A stretch of DNA of 64,000 nucleotides from Scytonema millei VB511283 (GTDB lineage Bacteria > Cyanobacteriota > Cyanobacteriia > Cyanobacteriales > Chroococcidiopsidaceae), in NCBI RefSeq assembly GCF_000817735.3, contig NZ_JTJC03000008.1, forward strand, positions 1 to 64,000, in the 5' to 3' direction. The notes beneath the pieces are model-generated. The model worked only from the letters and a program-made list of their open reading frames with translations, was not told where the DNA came from and searched no databases. Shown here one piece after another: positions 45,763 through 53,830 of this stretch. The position numbers and the translations under genes are program-made. Within the stretch, counting starts at the first letter, position 1. Every line of letters starts with the position of its first letter.

Positions 45763-47820
45763 ATGTTGCCACACAGAAGAAACAAGGCGATCGCCAAACG
45801 CAAGTTTGCCTCTAAGTTAATTTCTTGGGTAGCGATCGTTATCCTATTGCTATCGCTATCAGGACTACCGAGTTGGGCGCGAAACACTCCAGCTGACGTA
45901 CAAGTTATCGATCGCCAACCCCAACAGCCTATTACTGAACCAGAGCAAACTGTACCTGCGGCTCCGAGTGCGCCTGGATTAAACGATCCGCAAGAGTTTG
46001 AAGCATTTGTAGACAATTTCTTTCAAGAGGAGTTGTCAAAAACTCATGTCCCAGGCGGCGTTATTTCTGTAGTGAAAGATGGCAAGCTCTTTTTTGCTAA
46101 AGGTTATGGTTATGCCAACTTAGAAAAGAAAATCCCAGTTGAAGCAGATAAAACTCTGTTTCGCGTTGCCTCGCTTTCCAAACTGTTTACAGCTACAGCA
46201 GCAATGCAGTTGTACGAGCGGGGACAGCTGGATATACATGCTGATGTCAACAAGTACCTGACGGACTTTCAAATCAAAAATCCTTTTTCTGAGCCAGTCA
46301 CGGCTGCCAGAATGATGCTGCATACAGATGGTACGACAAAACGACGGATTGGACTTGCCGCTCGTACTGCCCAGGAAATGGAGCCACTAGGAGACTATCT
46401 AGCCGACCACATGCCACCTGTTGTCTGGCAACCTGGTGAGTTATACAGTTATTCCAGCCACAGCATTGCTTTGTTGGGATATCTCGTGGAGAAAATTTCT
46501 GGTACTCCCTTCGCTCAATATATTGATAAAAACATTTTTCAACCGCTCCAGATGCGGCGAAGTACCTTTCTTCAGCCGCCACCACCCCCTTTAGCTAACG
46601 ATTTGGCAGTAGGTTATCAGTACCAAAGCGGCAAGTTTAAACCCGTCCCCTATCTGTATCTCAACATTGCTCCAGGTGCGTCAATGCAAGCTACTGCAAC
46701 AGATATGGCTCAATTTATGCTGGCTCACCTATTGCAAGGTCGCTATGAAAACTCCCGCATTTTAGAGGAAGATACAGTGAGGCTAATGCACGAGCAGCAC
46801 TTCACCCACCACCCCCTATTACCTGGTACTGGCTACAGTTTTCGCGAACGGTTGGAAAATAATATCCGTACAATCGGACACTTAGGTAGTTTGCGGGGGT
46901 ATTCTAGCTCTCTCACCCTCATGAGCGATCGCAACATCGGTATTTTCATTGCTACCAATAGCTTTAGTGGGATACATGGCAAGCTATTGACTCAGTTTTT
47001 CGATCGCTATTTTCCCGCTCCCCAGCAACAAACAGTCAAGAAACCTCTGGCTTTAAGTGCAGAGCAGCTCGAACGATTCACCGGAACTTACCGAGATCTA
47101 GAATATCCTCGCCATACCTTCGCTAAGCTCACCGCTCCGTTTGCACATATTAATATCAAGCAAGGCGACAACGGTACTCTACTCGTTAGCACTCCTGGTT
47201 TGTTCTTCGTTGGCGATGCTCCAAAGATCCAGTTAGCTCCCATCGAACCATTGCTATTCCGGCGAGTTAATGATGATGCTTTCACAGCCTTTGAGCCGGA
47301 TGAAAGCGGTTGGATTAAATATGCGTTTAATCCCCTGTGGGCTAAAATTGGAGCCTACGAGCATGTACCTTGGTATGAAACAAGTTGGGTGCAGCTAGGG
47401 ATCTTAGGATTTTGTACAGTCGTATTTCTATCAGCTATCTTGGTTTATCCGGTTGCGCCTTTATTTCGGCGGTTGCGTGGTAAGCGGTTTCAAGTAAAGC
47501 GGCAGTTGCGTTGGGCTTGGATACTAGCAGGTTTAATCGGTACTTTAAACTTAGCTTTCCTGATTGGCTTTCCTCTATCGATCTGGCTGTATGGCTTTTG
47601 GCGACTAGTATACGGCGTGCCTCCTGTGGCGATCGCATTTCTTTGCATTCCCTTACTTACCACTGTTTTGACACTAGGATTGTTTATCTTTACCGCTTTG
47701 GCTTGGCAGAATAATTACTGGTCTTCCTTGAGGCGATCGCACTATTCCTTAATTACTCTAGCTGCTTTAGTGTTTATTCCCTTTCTGACCTACTGGAATT
47801 TATTAGGATTTCAGTTTTAA
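45763..47820 (+). CDS. Class C beta-lactamase-like serine hydrolase with C-terminal membrane domain
   Basis: 685 residues: N-terminal signal/anchor, a beta-lactamase/DD-peptidase fold (about 75-420) with SxxK at Ser137-Lys140 (RVASLSKLF), YSYSSHS in the place of YxN and HLGSLRGY as the third motif, then a lipocalin-like linker and four to five membrane helices after residue 540. The altered YxN leaves activity uncertain. Family members are esterases or D-amino peptidases acting at the envelope. The usual HTSG-like box reads LHTDGT. Not a resistance enzyme by this evidence. Confidence 0.85.
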   Translation: MLPHRRNKAIAKRKFASKLISWVAIVILLLSLSGLPSWARNTPADVQVIDRQPQQPITEPEQTVPAAPSAPGLNDPQEFEAFVDNFFQEELSKTHVPGGVISVVKDGKLFFAKGYGYANLEKKIPVEADKTLFRVASLSKLFTATAAMQLYERGQLDIHADVNKYLTDFQIKNPFSEPVTAARMMLHTDGTTKRRIGLAARTAQEMEPLGDYLADHMPPVVWQPGELYSYSSHSIALLGYLVEKISGTPFAQYIDKNIFQPLQMRRSTFLQPPPPPLANDLAVGYQYQSGKFKPVPYLYLNIAPGASMQATATDMAQFMLAHLLQGRYENSRILEEDTVRLMHEQHFTHHPLLPGTGYSFRERLENNIRTIGHLGSLRGYSSSLTLMSDRNIGIFIATNSFSGIHGKLLTQFFDRYFPAPQQQTVKKPLALSAEQLERFTGTYRDLEYPRHTFAKLTAPFAHINIKQGDNGTLLVSTPGLFFVGDAPKIQLAPIEPLLFRRVNDDAFTAFEPDESGWIKYAFNPLWAKIGAYEHVPWYETSWVQLGILGFCTVVFLSAILVYPVAPLFRRLRGKRFQVKRQLRWAWILAGLIGTLNLAFLIGFPLSIWLYGFWRLVYGVPPVAIAFLCIPLLTTVLTLGLFIFTALAWQNNYWSSLRRSHYSLITLAALVFIPFLTYWNLLGFQF

Positions 47821-47898
47821 CACTTGAATTATTCAGACTGAAAAATAGTAAGTCAAACTAACTACTTCTTTGGGCGTAATTGTGCTAGCGTTTGACAT

Positions 47899-47932
47899 TT
47901 TCCCCGAATTTTCCACTATTTATTCTTACTGT
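47899..47932 (+). promoter_or_regulatory. TCCAC-repeat promoter motif, site 5
   Basis: TTCCCCGAATTTTCCAC, then TACTGT after 10 bp. The first half-site has one change (TCCCC). It lies 31-64 nt upstream of the GTG of the exported protein at 47963. Confidence 0.65.
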
Positions 47933-47962
47933 CGATAAGTAAAGAGTAAACAGGAGTTTATC

Positions 47963-48847
47963 GTGTTTAAGAAACCGAACCGTAAAAGTGTGAGTTCTCA
48001 TTTAAGCAAGGGCGATCGCTCTGTTCGATCGTGGAGTGCTAAAGGAGCATTTGCCTTAGCCGCGATCGCGATCGCTATGCCTACAGGTTATCTCAATGCC
48101 GGAGAAGTAACGCGAAGCACAAACAAAGAAAACGTTATTGCTCAAGTCAATAATCAAAGAACGCCACAAGAGCGCCGGAACGTCACCTCTGAAGAATTAG
48201 CTGATAAATTCAAAGCTATGGTTGGTAAAAGAGTAACCGTCAGAGGTAGGTTTCTAGAAAAAATTGGGAACAATACCTTTACTATTGCCGACGAAGAATT
48301 TCTTGGCGTTGAACCGATTTTAATCGTAAATCTTTCTGGCAATCCACTAGATATTCCGTCTAATGGCATAGAAGTGCAAGCAACAGGCGTAGTTCGGAGT
48401 TTTTCGCTGGCTGAGATCGCAAAAAGATACAACCAGCAATTCGATCGCGCTACGTATGCTCAATACGAGAACGATCCGGTAATTATTGCCCGCTCGGTTG
48501 CTCCAGCTCCAGAACCAGAGGAGATAACTGGCAACCCCACCCCCTACTACAATAGACGACTTGCCGTACCTGGTAACGTTGAGCGCGTCTATAGTCCTAA
48601 TGCTTTTGTACTGGAAAACAATTTGCTAGTTTTGAATCCATATCCAAAACAGGCTGCGAGACAAAGAGTGACTCAAGGTGAGAAAGTAGTTGCAACTGGG
48701 GTGCTAGATCGGCTGGTTATCGCTGATATAGAACGGGAATATGGCTTCACTTTAGACGCTGGTATACGAAAACAACTGGAAGTAGATTACGCTGACAGAC
48801 CCGTGCTGATTATCGATAACGTGTATCCATCCGCAGTTGAACAATAG
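47963..48847 (+). CDS. Exported protein with duplicated OB-like domain, paralogue 3
   Basis: 294 residues from a GTG start with CAGGAG. The N-terminal hydrophobic stretch (FALAAIAIAMPTGYLNAG) looks like a type I signal peptide rather than a lipobox, unlike the paralogues. Repeat 1 begins MVGKRVTVRGRFLEKIGNNTF with EEFLG and LIVNLSG; repeat 2 begins RRLAVPGNVERVYSPNAF. APAPEPEEITGNP links them as in paralogue 4. Function unknown. Confidence 0.7.
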   Translation: MFKKPNRKSVSSHLSKGDRSVRSWSAKGAFALAAIAIAMPTGYLNAGEVTRSTNKENVIAQVNNQRTPQERRNVTSEELADKFKAMVGKRVTVRGRFLEKIGNNTFTIADEEFLGVEPILIVNLSGNPLDIPSNGIEVQATGVVRSFSLAEIAKRYNQQFDRATYAQYENDPVIIARSVAPAPEPEEITGNPTPYYNRRLAVPGNVERVYSPNAFVLENNLLVLNPYPKQAARQRVTQGEKVVATGVLDRLVIADIEREYGFTLDAGIRKQLEVDYADRPVLIIDNVYPSAVEQ

Positions 48848-48855
48848 ATAAATGG

Positions 48856-48882
48856 CGAGTGGGAGAAATCTCGCTCGCACTC
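48856..48882 (+). terminator. Hairpin terminator candidate
   Basis: GCGAGTGGGAGA and TCTCGCTCGC can pair with wobble just after the stop of the exported protein, in a gap between convergent genes. No strong T-run. Confidence 0.45.
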
Positions 48883-48898
48883 AATCGGGTAATTATTC

Positions 48899-49999
48899 CT
48901 AATTATTTTGTCGTCCTTGCCATTTATTCATCACATCTTTAACCAAGACTTCTTTGAGCCAAATCTGTAACGCTATCAACAGCGGGATAGCGAGAAACAA
49001 ACCTAAAAAGCCGAATAAGCTGGCAAAAACTACCACTGATAATATGGTAAACACAGGCATTAGATTCACCTCTTGTTTCATAATTAAGGGAACTAAAACC
49101 AGGCTTTCAAACTGCTGAATTACAATATAAAGTAATATAACTGCTCCTGCCTTCCAGGGAGCATCAAGCAGGGCAAGCAGTGCTGGAGGAACGACGCTCA
49201 AAGTTGGTCCCACATTAGGAATGAATTCTAACAATCCGGCTAAAGCAGCATTGACTAAAGGTAGTGGTACTCCCAAAATTGACAGCCCAATCAAAGAGAC
49301 TATACCAATAACAACCATTGCTATAAGAGTGCCTTCGATCCAACCAACTAAGGATTCCTCGGTTTCTGACAAAATTTCGTCAATTCGTCGTCGATAAAAG
49401 TTAGGAAAAGCTAAGATAAAAACCCGTCTGTACTGGGAGGGGTTCGCCAATAGCATGATGGTCAGAACTAAGAATAGCAGCAAGCTAAGAACAACGGTAA
49501 GCGAGTTATTGAGGATGACAAAGAAGTTACCTAATAATCGTGTTATCCATATTTGAAGCTGTTGTGGAATATTCTCCAATACGCGGAGCTGTTCAAATAT
49601 TGCTCCTGGGATCGTAGATTGCAACCAATTCAACCAAGCCGCTATTCTTTCTGATGTTTGGGGCAATACACCAACTAATTGTTGTAACTGATCGACAATG
49701 CGCGGCACGATGAACGCAAAAAAGCCAACAATGACTGCTAGTAAAACCGCAATTGTAATTGCAATAGCAAATCCACGTTTAATGCGGTATTGCTGCATTC
49801 TTCGCACAACTCGATTTAAAACTGTTGCTAAGACTACAGCTGCAAATAACAGTAAAACGACCTGCTGAATTTGCCAAAGAATATAAAGAGAGATCGCCAA
49901 GGCAAGTAAGCCGAGCCATTGACCTAAGCGCACAATACTACCTCCAGAGATTGCTTTTTTGAGCGGTTGGCTCTCACTGATTCCAACCCAGACGAACAT
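48899..49999 (-). CDS. AI-2E family (PerM-like) transporter
   Basis: 366 residues, eight hydrophobic segments. The C-terminal block LLEFIPNVGPTLSVVPPALLAL and FGFLGLFLAIPLLIALQIWLKEV is diagnostic of AI-2E/PerM permeases. Substrates in this family are varied (signal export, Na+/H+ antiport, others), so none is claimed. A deleted paralogue lies at 37128-37789. Confidence 0.88.
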   Translation of the reverse strand: MFVWVGISESQPLKKAISGGSIVRLGQWLGLLALAISLYILWQIQQVVLLLFAAVVLATVLNRVVRRMQQYRIKRGFAIAITIAVLLAVIVGFFAFIVPRIVDQLQQLVGVLPQTSERIAAWLNWLQSTIPGAIFEQLRVLENIPQQLQIWITRLLGNFFVILNNSLTVVLSLLLFLVLTIMLLANPSQYRRVFILAFPNFYRRRIDEILSETEESLVGWIEGTLIAMVVIGIVSLIGLSILGVPLPLVNAALAGLLEFIPNVGPTLSVVPPALLALLDAPWKAGAVILLYIVIQQFESLVLVPLIMKQEVNLMPVFTILSVVVFASLFGFLGLFLAIPLLIALQIWLKEVLVKDVMNKWQGRQNN

Positions 50000-50010
50000 C
50001 TCTTAAATCA

Positions 50011-50029
50011 GTGACCAGTGACCAGTAAA
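50011..50029. repeat. STRR (CAGTGACCAGTGACCAGT)
   Basis: Heptamer copies of GTGACCA in the 31-bp gap. The same unit occurs at 36719-36735. Confidence 0.6.
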
Positions 50030-50030
50030 C

Positions 50031-50462
50031 ATGACTTTCTGCTGCGGGAGTCAGAAACCGCCAGCTCAAGATTGGTGGCGAGTTTCATTCAAAAATCATC
50101 ACTACCATTACCATACGTCTACTTCTCCCAATTGTAAGTACGCTATCTTCGACGCTCACCTACATGGCGTTAATTTTATTCAACAAACTGACGGTTTTCA
50201 GGCTTTGTTGCGAGAAATGGACAATATTTGTCCTGATGGCAACCCCGATCCAAATTGGAGTGAAATTACGGAGAAACATAGCGATCGCATCTATTTAGGT
50301 TCAGATATTTTCGGTCATTTTGAAACTTTAGCAGCAGATATTTCTCGATATACGCCATTTCTCGATTGTTTGAGCAAAGAAACACGCGATCGCGTTTGCA
50401 TGTTAACTGCTGAAAAGTTGTATGCATCAACCGCCGCTATTGGCGATCGAGAAAGTTGGTAG
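50031..50462 (+). pseudogene. Amidohydrolase with internal deletion
   Basis: The frame contains YAIFDAHLHGVNFIQQTDGFQALLREMD, the N-terminal metal motif (HLH) of a TIM-barrel amidohydrolase, followed at once by PDGNPDPNWSEITEKHSDRIYLGSD, which belongs to the C-terminal end with its metal-binding Asp. The intervening barrel (about 200 residues) is missing, though the frame is kept. The first 35 residues are probably not native. No activity expected. Confidence 0.65.
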
Positions 50463-50470
50463 AGTGCAAC

Positions 50471-50887
50471 TTAGCGAAAAGATGTTGTATCGTTACGAGG
50501 ACGATAATCTGGGCAATCGATAGCTCGCCTAGTTAAAACAACAGATGGATTTACCGCACACTTGAGATGCGGGTTCATGCAATAAAAATGACAATTCATG
50601 CAGGGAAGTTGATGAAGACGACTCAAAAAATCGCTAGCAAGGCTTTGTTCTCTTTTGCGTGAGATCTGAAAAATAATTAGTACCCCTGCTGCTATTGCTA
50701 AGTAAATAGGTAAAACAATTCCTGTATATTCAGCGGGATTTACTACATCTATTTTTTCTCTAGTTAGCTGTCCCCCTTCTGGTTTTTCTGTAATTAAATT
50801 TGTTCTTTCCAAGCTTTTTAGGTTTGTAGTTTCTCTGTGAAGATTTTTCTGAGATGCCATGTGTTCGATCGAATCGCTAGCATTCAT
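50471..50887 (-). CDS. Hypothetical membrane protein with Cys-rich tail
   Basis: 138 residues: a polar N-terminus, one membrane helix (YTGIVLPIYLAIAAGVLIIFQ) and a C-terminal motif CMNCHFYCMNPHLKCAVNPS, followed by AIDCPDY. The Cys-rich tail is found in several cyanobacterial proteins and resembles the one at the start of the window. It probably binds metal or forms disulfides. Function unknown. Confidence 0.65.
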   Translation of the reverse strand: MNASDSIEHMASQKNLHRETTNLKSLERTNLITEKPEGGQLTREKIDVVNPAEYTGIVLPIYLAIAAGVLIIFQISRKREQSLASDFLSRLHQLPCMNCHFYCMNPHLKCAVNPSVVLTRRAIDCPDYRPRNDTTSFR

Positions 50888-50905
50888 ACGATTTACTCCC
50901 TGAGA

Positions 50906-51077
50906 TTAAACAAAATTACGTTCTACTTCACTAGCAGTATAGTTACCAAGAGTTGTCCCTTCTTTACCTACAATCGCTGCAGAAGAATAATCGTAAGTAC
51001 CGGAGTCAAATCCAGAACCGAAAAGAGCGAGTCTTCGGTCTGGATATTGAGGATCGATTTGTTTGCAGTTGTTAATC
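50906..51077 (-). pseudogene. Fragment of a PstS-family phosphate-binding protein
   Basis: A 56-codon minus-strand frame without start reads INNCKQIDPQYPDRRLALFG, GSGFDSGTYDYSSAAIVGKE and GNYTASEVE, the central ligand region of PstS-family proteins of the type different from the intact pstS here (DSGTFDYFTxAIVGKxxxxRxDYTASED). Both ends are missing. Confidence 0.7.
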
Positions 51078-51088
51078 TTTCCTTTGAA

Positions 51089-52351
51089 CTATTGCAACTG
51101 ACTCAGATCTAAATTGGGTGGTAGGAGAACTTCGTTCACTGCATGGATGACTCCATTGCTAGCTTGAATGTTTGGTTGAATTACTCTGGCATCGTTGACG
51201 GAAATTTGATTTCCAGCCGGATCGATTTGAATGTTTACAGGTCTTTCTGCCAGCGTTTTCAATTCTCCCGCCGAGAGTTCTTTGGCGGTTTGTTGCTCAG
51301 GAACCAAGTGATACATCAAAATTTGCATCAGAACTTCACTATTTTCTGGCTGTTGCAACTTTTTCAAAGTTCCTTGGGGTAGAGCTGCAAATGCCTCGTT
51401 GGTAGGAGCAAAAACTGTAAAAGGTCCTCGTTTTTGCAAGCTTTCTGCTAGCCCCGTAGCTTTTAATAAAGAAGTCAGCGTGGAAAAAGATTCGTTTGAG
51501 GTTGCTACTGCAACCAAGTTATTTGCAGCTGTCGCACTAGAAGTTTGAGGAGTTTGAGTATTTGGGGTGGTTTGACTCACATTACTATTGCGACCCACAA
51601 TATACTGAGTTGCTGCTACATTACTAGCTAGCGGTTGTACCTGCCCTAGTCGTACTAAAGCTTGGTACAAGTGAGCTGCGGCTTCTGCTCTCGTCAGCGG
51701 TTGTTGTGGATTGAGTTGTCTGACATTGGGGTAATTAACGACCAGGTTAGCTTGGGTTGCGGCTGCAACTTCACCTGTAGCATAAGCTGGAACTGCTTCA
51801 GCATCTAAATAAGAAGTACTGATAATATTCTGGAGAGAGCGATCGCTCGTCAAATTTAAGCCATTTGCTAAAGCAACGATCGCCTGTAACTTAGTAATAT
51901 CCTCCGCTGGCTGAAAAACTCCTCCAGGTACGCCTCCCATAAACCCCGTTTCGTATGCTGACTCAATCGCCGCCGCCGCCCAGTAGTCGGGTGGGACATC
52001 TTTAAATCCAGGTTCAGTTAACTGACGTACTGACTTTTGGTTGAAAGCTTTTTGAATCATCGCAGCAAATTCAGCTCGCTGTACGGGCTGTTCTGGTCTG
52101 AAAGTCCCGTTGGGAAAGCCAGTAATGATGTTTTTAGCAGCTAGGGCTTGAATAAATGGTTGCGCCCAATAGTCAGCCCCAACATCAGAAAAGTTAGTCG
52201 TTGTACCTTGAGCGGGAGATGGAGAAGCAGGAGTTGTAGAATCTTGTGCGAAAGCAGATTGCGAAATTGTGTTTGGACTTACAACACCAATTGATATCCC
52301 AAAAGCTAGCAAGGCGGTGCTTAAAGCAGATCGACGAAATAAACTCTTCAT
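51089..52351 (-). CDS. SLH-domain and fasciclin (FAS1) surface protein
   Basis: 420 residues: signal peptide (1-36), three S-layer homology repeats (about 52-235; DYWAQPFIQALAAKNIITGF, DYWAAAAIESAYETGF and a third) and one FAS1 domain (about 285-418; GPFTVFAPTNEAFAALP, VLMQILMYHLV, NGVIHAVNEVLLPP). SLH repeats bind the wall in the periplasm, FAS1 mediates adhesion. A TCCAC-repeat motif lies 130 nt upstream. Confidence 0.92.
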   Translation of the reverse strand: MKSLFRRSALSTALLAFGISIGVVSPNTISQSAFAQDSTTPASPSPAQGTTTNFSDVGADYWAQPFIQALAAKNIITGFPNGTFRPEQPVQRAEFAAMIQKAFNQKSVRQLTEPGFKDVPPDYWAAAAIESAYETGFMGGVPGGVFQPAEDITKLQAIVALANGLNLTSDRSLQNIISTSYLDAEAVPAYATGEVAAATQANLVVNYPNVRQLNPQQPLTRAEAAAHLYQALVRLGQVQPLASNVAATQYIVGRNSNVSQTTPNTQTPQTSSATAANNLVAVATSNESFSTLTSLLKATGLAESLQKRGPFTVFAPTNEAFAALPQGTLKKLQQPENSEVLMQILMYHLVPEQQTAKELSAGELKTLAERPVNIQIDPAGNQISVNDARVIQPNIQASNGVIHAVNEVLLPPNLDLSQLQ

Positions 52352-52482
52352 GGAATCCTTTTTTGTGATGTTCTAGTTAAAATTGGATAATGTTTGATAA
52401 ATTTAAAATCAACTCGAATAATCCACCAGCGACCTCGATCGCATCAACTATCGAGTTATCTGTTGAACTAGCTATCTTCTTG

Positions 52483-52517
52483 AGGTTAAGTCGTAATAGT
52501 GGAAAACTGGTGGAGAA
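52483..52517 (-). promoter_or_regulatory. TCCAC-repeat promoter motif, site 6
   Basis: On the minus strand TTCTCCACCAGTTTTCCAC is followed 10 bp later by TAACCT. It lies between the response regulator and the SLH/fasciclin gene and points to the latter. Confidence 0.7.
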
Positions 52518-52530
52518 GTTGAAATAATTT

Positions 52531-53631
52531 TTAATTGAGAAACAATTTCCCTAAATCTGTTTTGTCGGGAGTTTCCTGTATTTGCTTCTCCAACTCTTCT
52601 AAAAGCTGACACAAACGCAGACAACTAGTAGAGCGATGCTCCAGAGGAGCCGTTTCGCTAACGCCATTTTTGGCTTCTAACAAAGACTCGATCTCTTGAG
52701 CCAAGTGCGAGGCTTGAGTAAAACCAAAACTGCCTAAAGCACCTGCTAGTTTGTGAGCTTCTCGCACAGCTTGTTTTTGCAACTCAGGCGAAAGCGTACC
52801 GCGACATAAAGCTTCTACCGCTTGCTCTAACACCGCGAGGCGATCGCCGATTCCTGCTGTAAAAACTTCCCTAAATTTGACGACTACTGATAAAACTTCT
52901 TGCTGCATCTCATCCAAATCCGACGCAGTTGGTTCTGGATGAGAAGTTTCTGAATCTAGAGGTTTGAGACGATAGCCCAAACCGTAAACTGTTTCAATAA
53001 AATCCGTGGGCGCACCAGCAGTTTTGAGTTTGTGACGCAAGCTTTTGATGTAAGACTTGATTGTGTTCTCCTGCGGCGGGTCTTCTAAATTCCACAGGCG
53101 ATCGACGATCGCGCTGCGGCTAAATGTCCGTCGCGGGTTGCGGAGAAACAGCTCTAACAGTGTATACTCCTTTGGAGTTAACGGCAAAACTTGCTGCCCG
53201 TATGTCGCCTCGCAGCTACTCGGATCGAGCCGCAGATCGCCCCATTCTAATACTGGTGGTAAAGCGGTACTACCTCGACGCAATAAAGCGCGGACGCGAG
53301 CGATTAATTCGGGAAAATCAAACGGTTTGACGACATAATCATCCGCACCAGCATCTAATCCCACAACTTTATCAGAGCTGCTATCTTTCGCCGTCAGCAT
53401 CAGAATTGGTATGCGATCGCCTTTTTGCCTTAGTTGCCGACATAAACTCGTACCATCTAGTTTAGGCAACATGACATCGAGCAAAATTAAATCGTAGCTG
53501 AATGCTGTGGCTAATTCCCAGCCCTCTTGACCGTCAGTGGCAATATCAACAAGACAATGCTGCTGTTGTGCCAGCGTTGCCGCAACAGCTTGAGCTATGG
53601 AATTATCGTCCTCAACCACGAGAATTTTCAT
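52531..53631 (-). CDS. OmpR-type response regulator with C-terminal HPt domain
   Basis: 366 residues from ATG 53631 (MKILVVEDDN). Receiver domain with Asp52 and Lys102 in VVKPF; winged-helix domain (about 127-225; LTPKEYTLLELFLRNP, TVYGLGYRLKP); then a coil and an HPt domain with His293 in EAHKLAGALGSFG. It follows the hybrid kinase gene on the same strand, so the HPt could relay from the kinase receiver to this receiver. A plausible activator of the TCCAC-repeat sites (inference). Confidence 0.92.
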   Translation of the reverse strand: MKILVVEDDNSIAQAVAATLAQQQHCLVDIATDGQEGWELATAFSYDLILLDVMLPKLDGTSLCRQLRQKGDRIPILMLTAKDSSSDKVVGLDAGADDYVVKPFDFPELIARVRALLRRGSTALPPVLEWGDLRLDPSSCEATYGQQVLPLTPKEYTLLELFLRNPRRTFSRSAIVDRLWNLEDPPQENTIKSYIKSLRHKLKTAGAPTDFIETVYGLGYRLKPLDSETSHPEPTASDLDEMQQEVLSVVVKFREVFTAGIGDRLAVLEQAVEALCRGTLSPELQKQAVREAHKLAGALGSFGFTQASHLAQEIESLLEAKNGVSETAPLEHRSTSCLRLCQLLEELEKQIQETPDKTDLGKLFLN

Positions 53632-53794
53632 CGGCGATCGCCTACCTCTGATGAAATTATTTGTGACAACAGTAGACTCTCTAACTCCACTAAAGACTTT
53701 TTTAGCTGCACCAAACATCTATCAAAAGTAACGCAGCTTAATCTTTAGACAGATAGAATACTACATTAAATCTCCTCAATTTTATTGATAGGGA

Positions 53795-53828
53795 TGCCCT
53801 ACACCCCACACCCCACACCCCACACCCT
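53795..53828. repeat. STRR (CACACCC)n
   Basis: Four copies of a CCCCACA heptamer in the gap between the kinase and response regulator genes. Confidence 0.8.
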
Positions 53829-53830
53829 TC

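Noticed and set aside
53795-53828. Possible CRISPR-like repeat
   Set aside because: The units are adjacent heptamers without spacers; it is an STRR.
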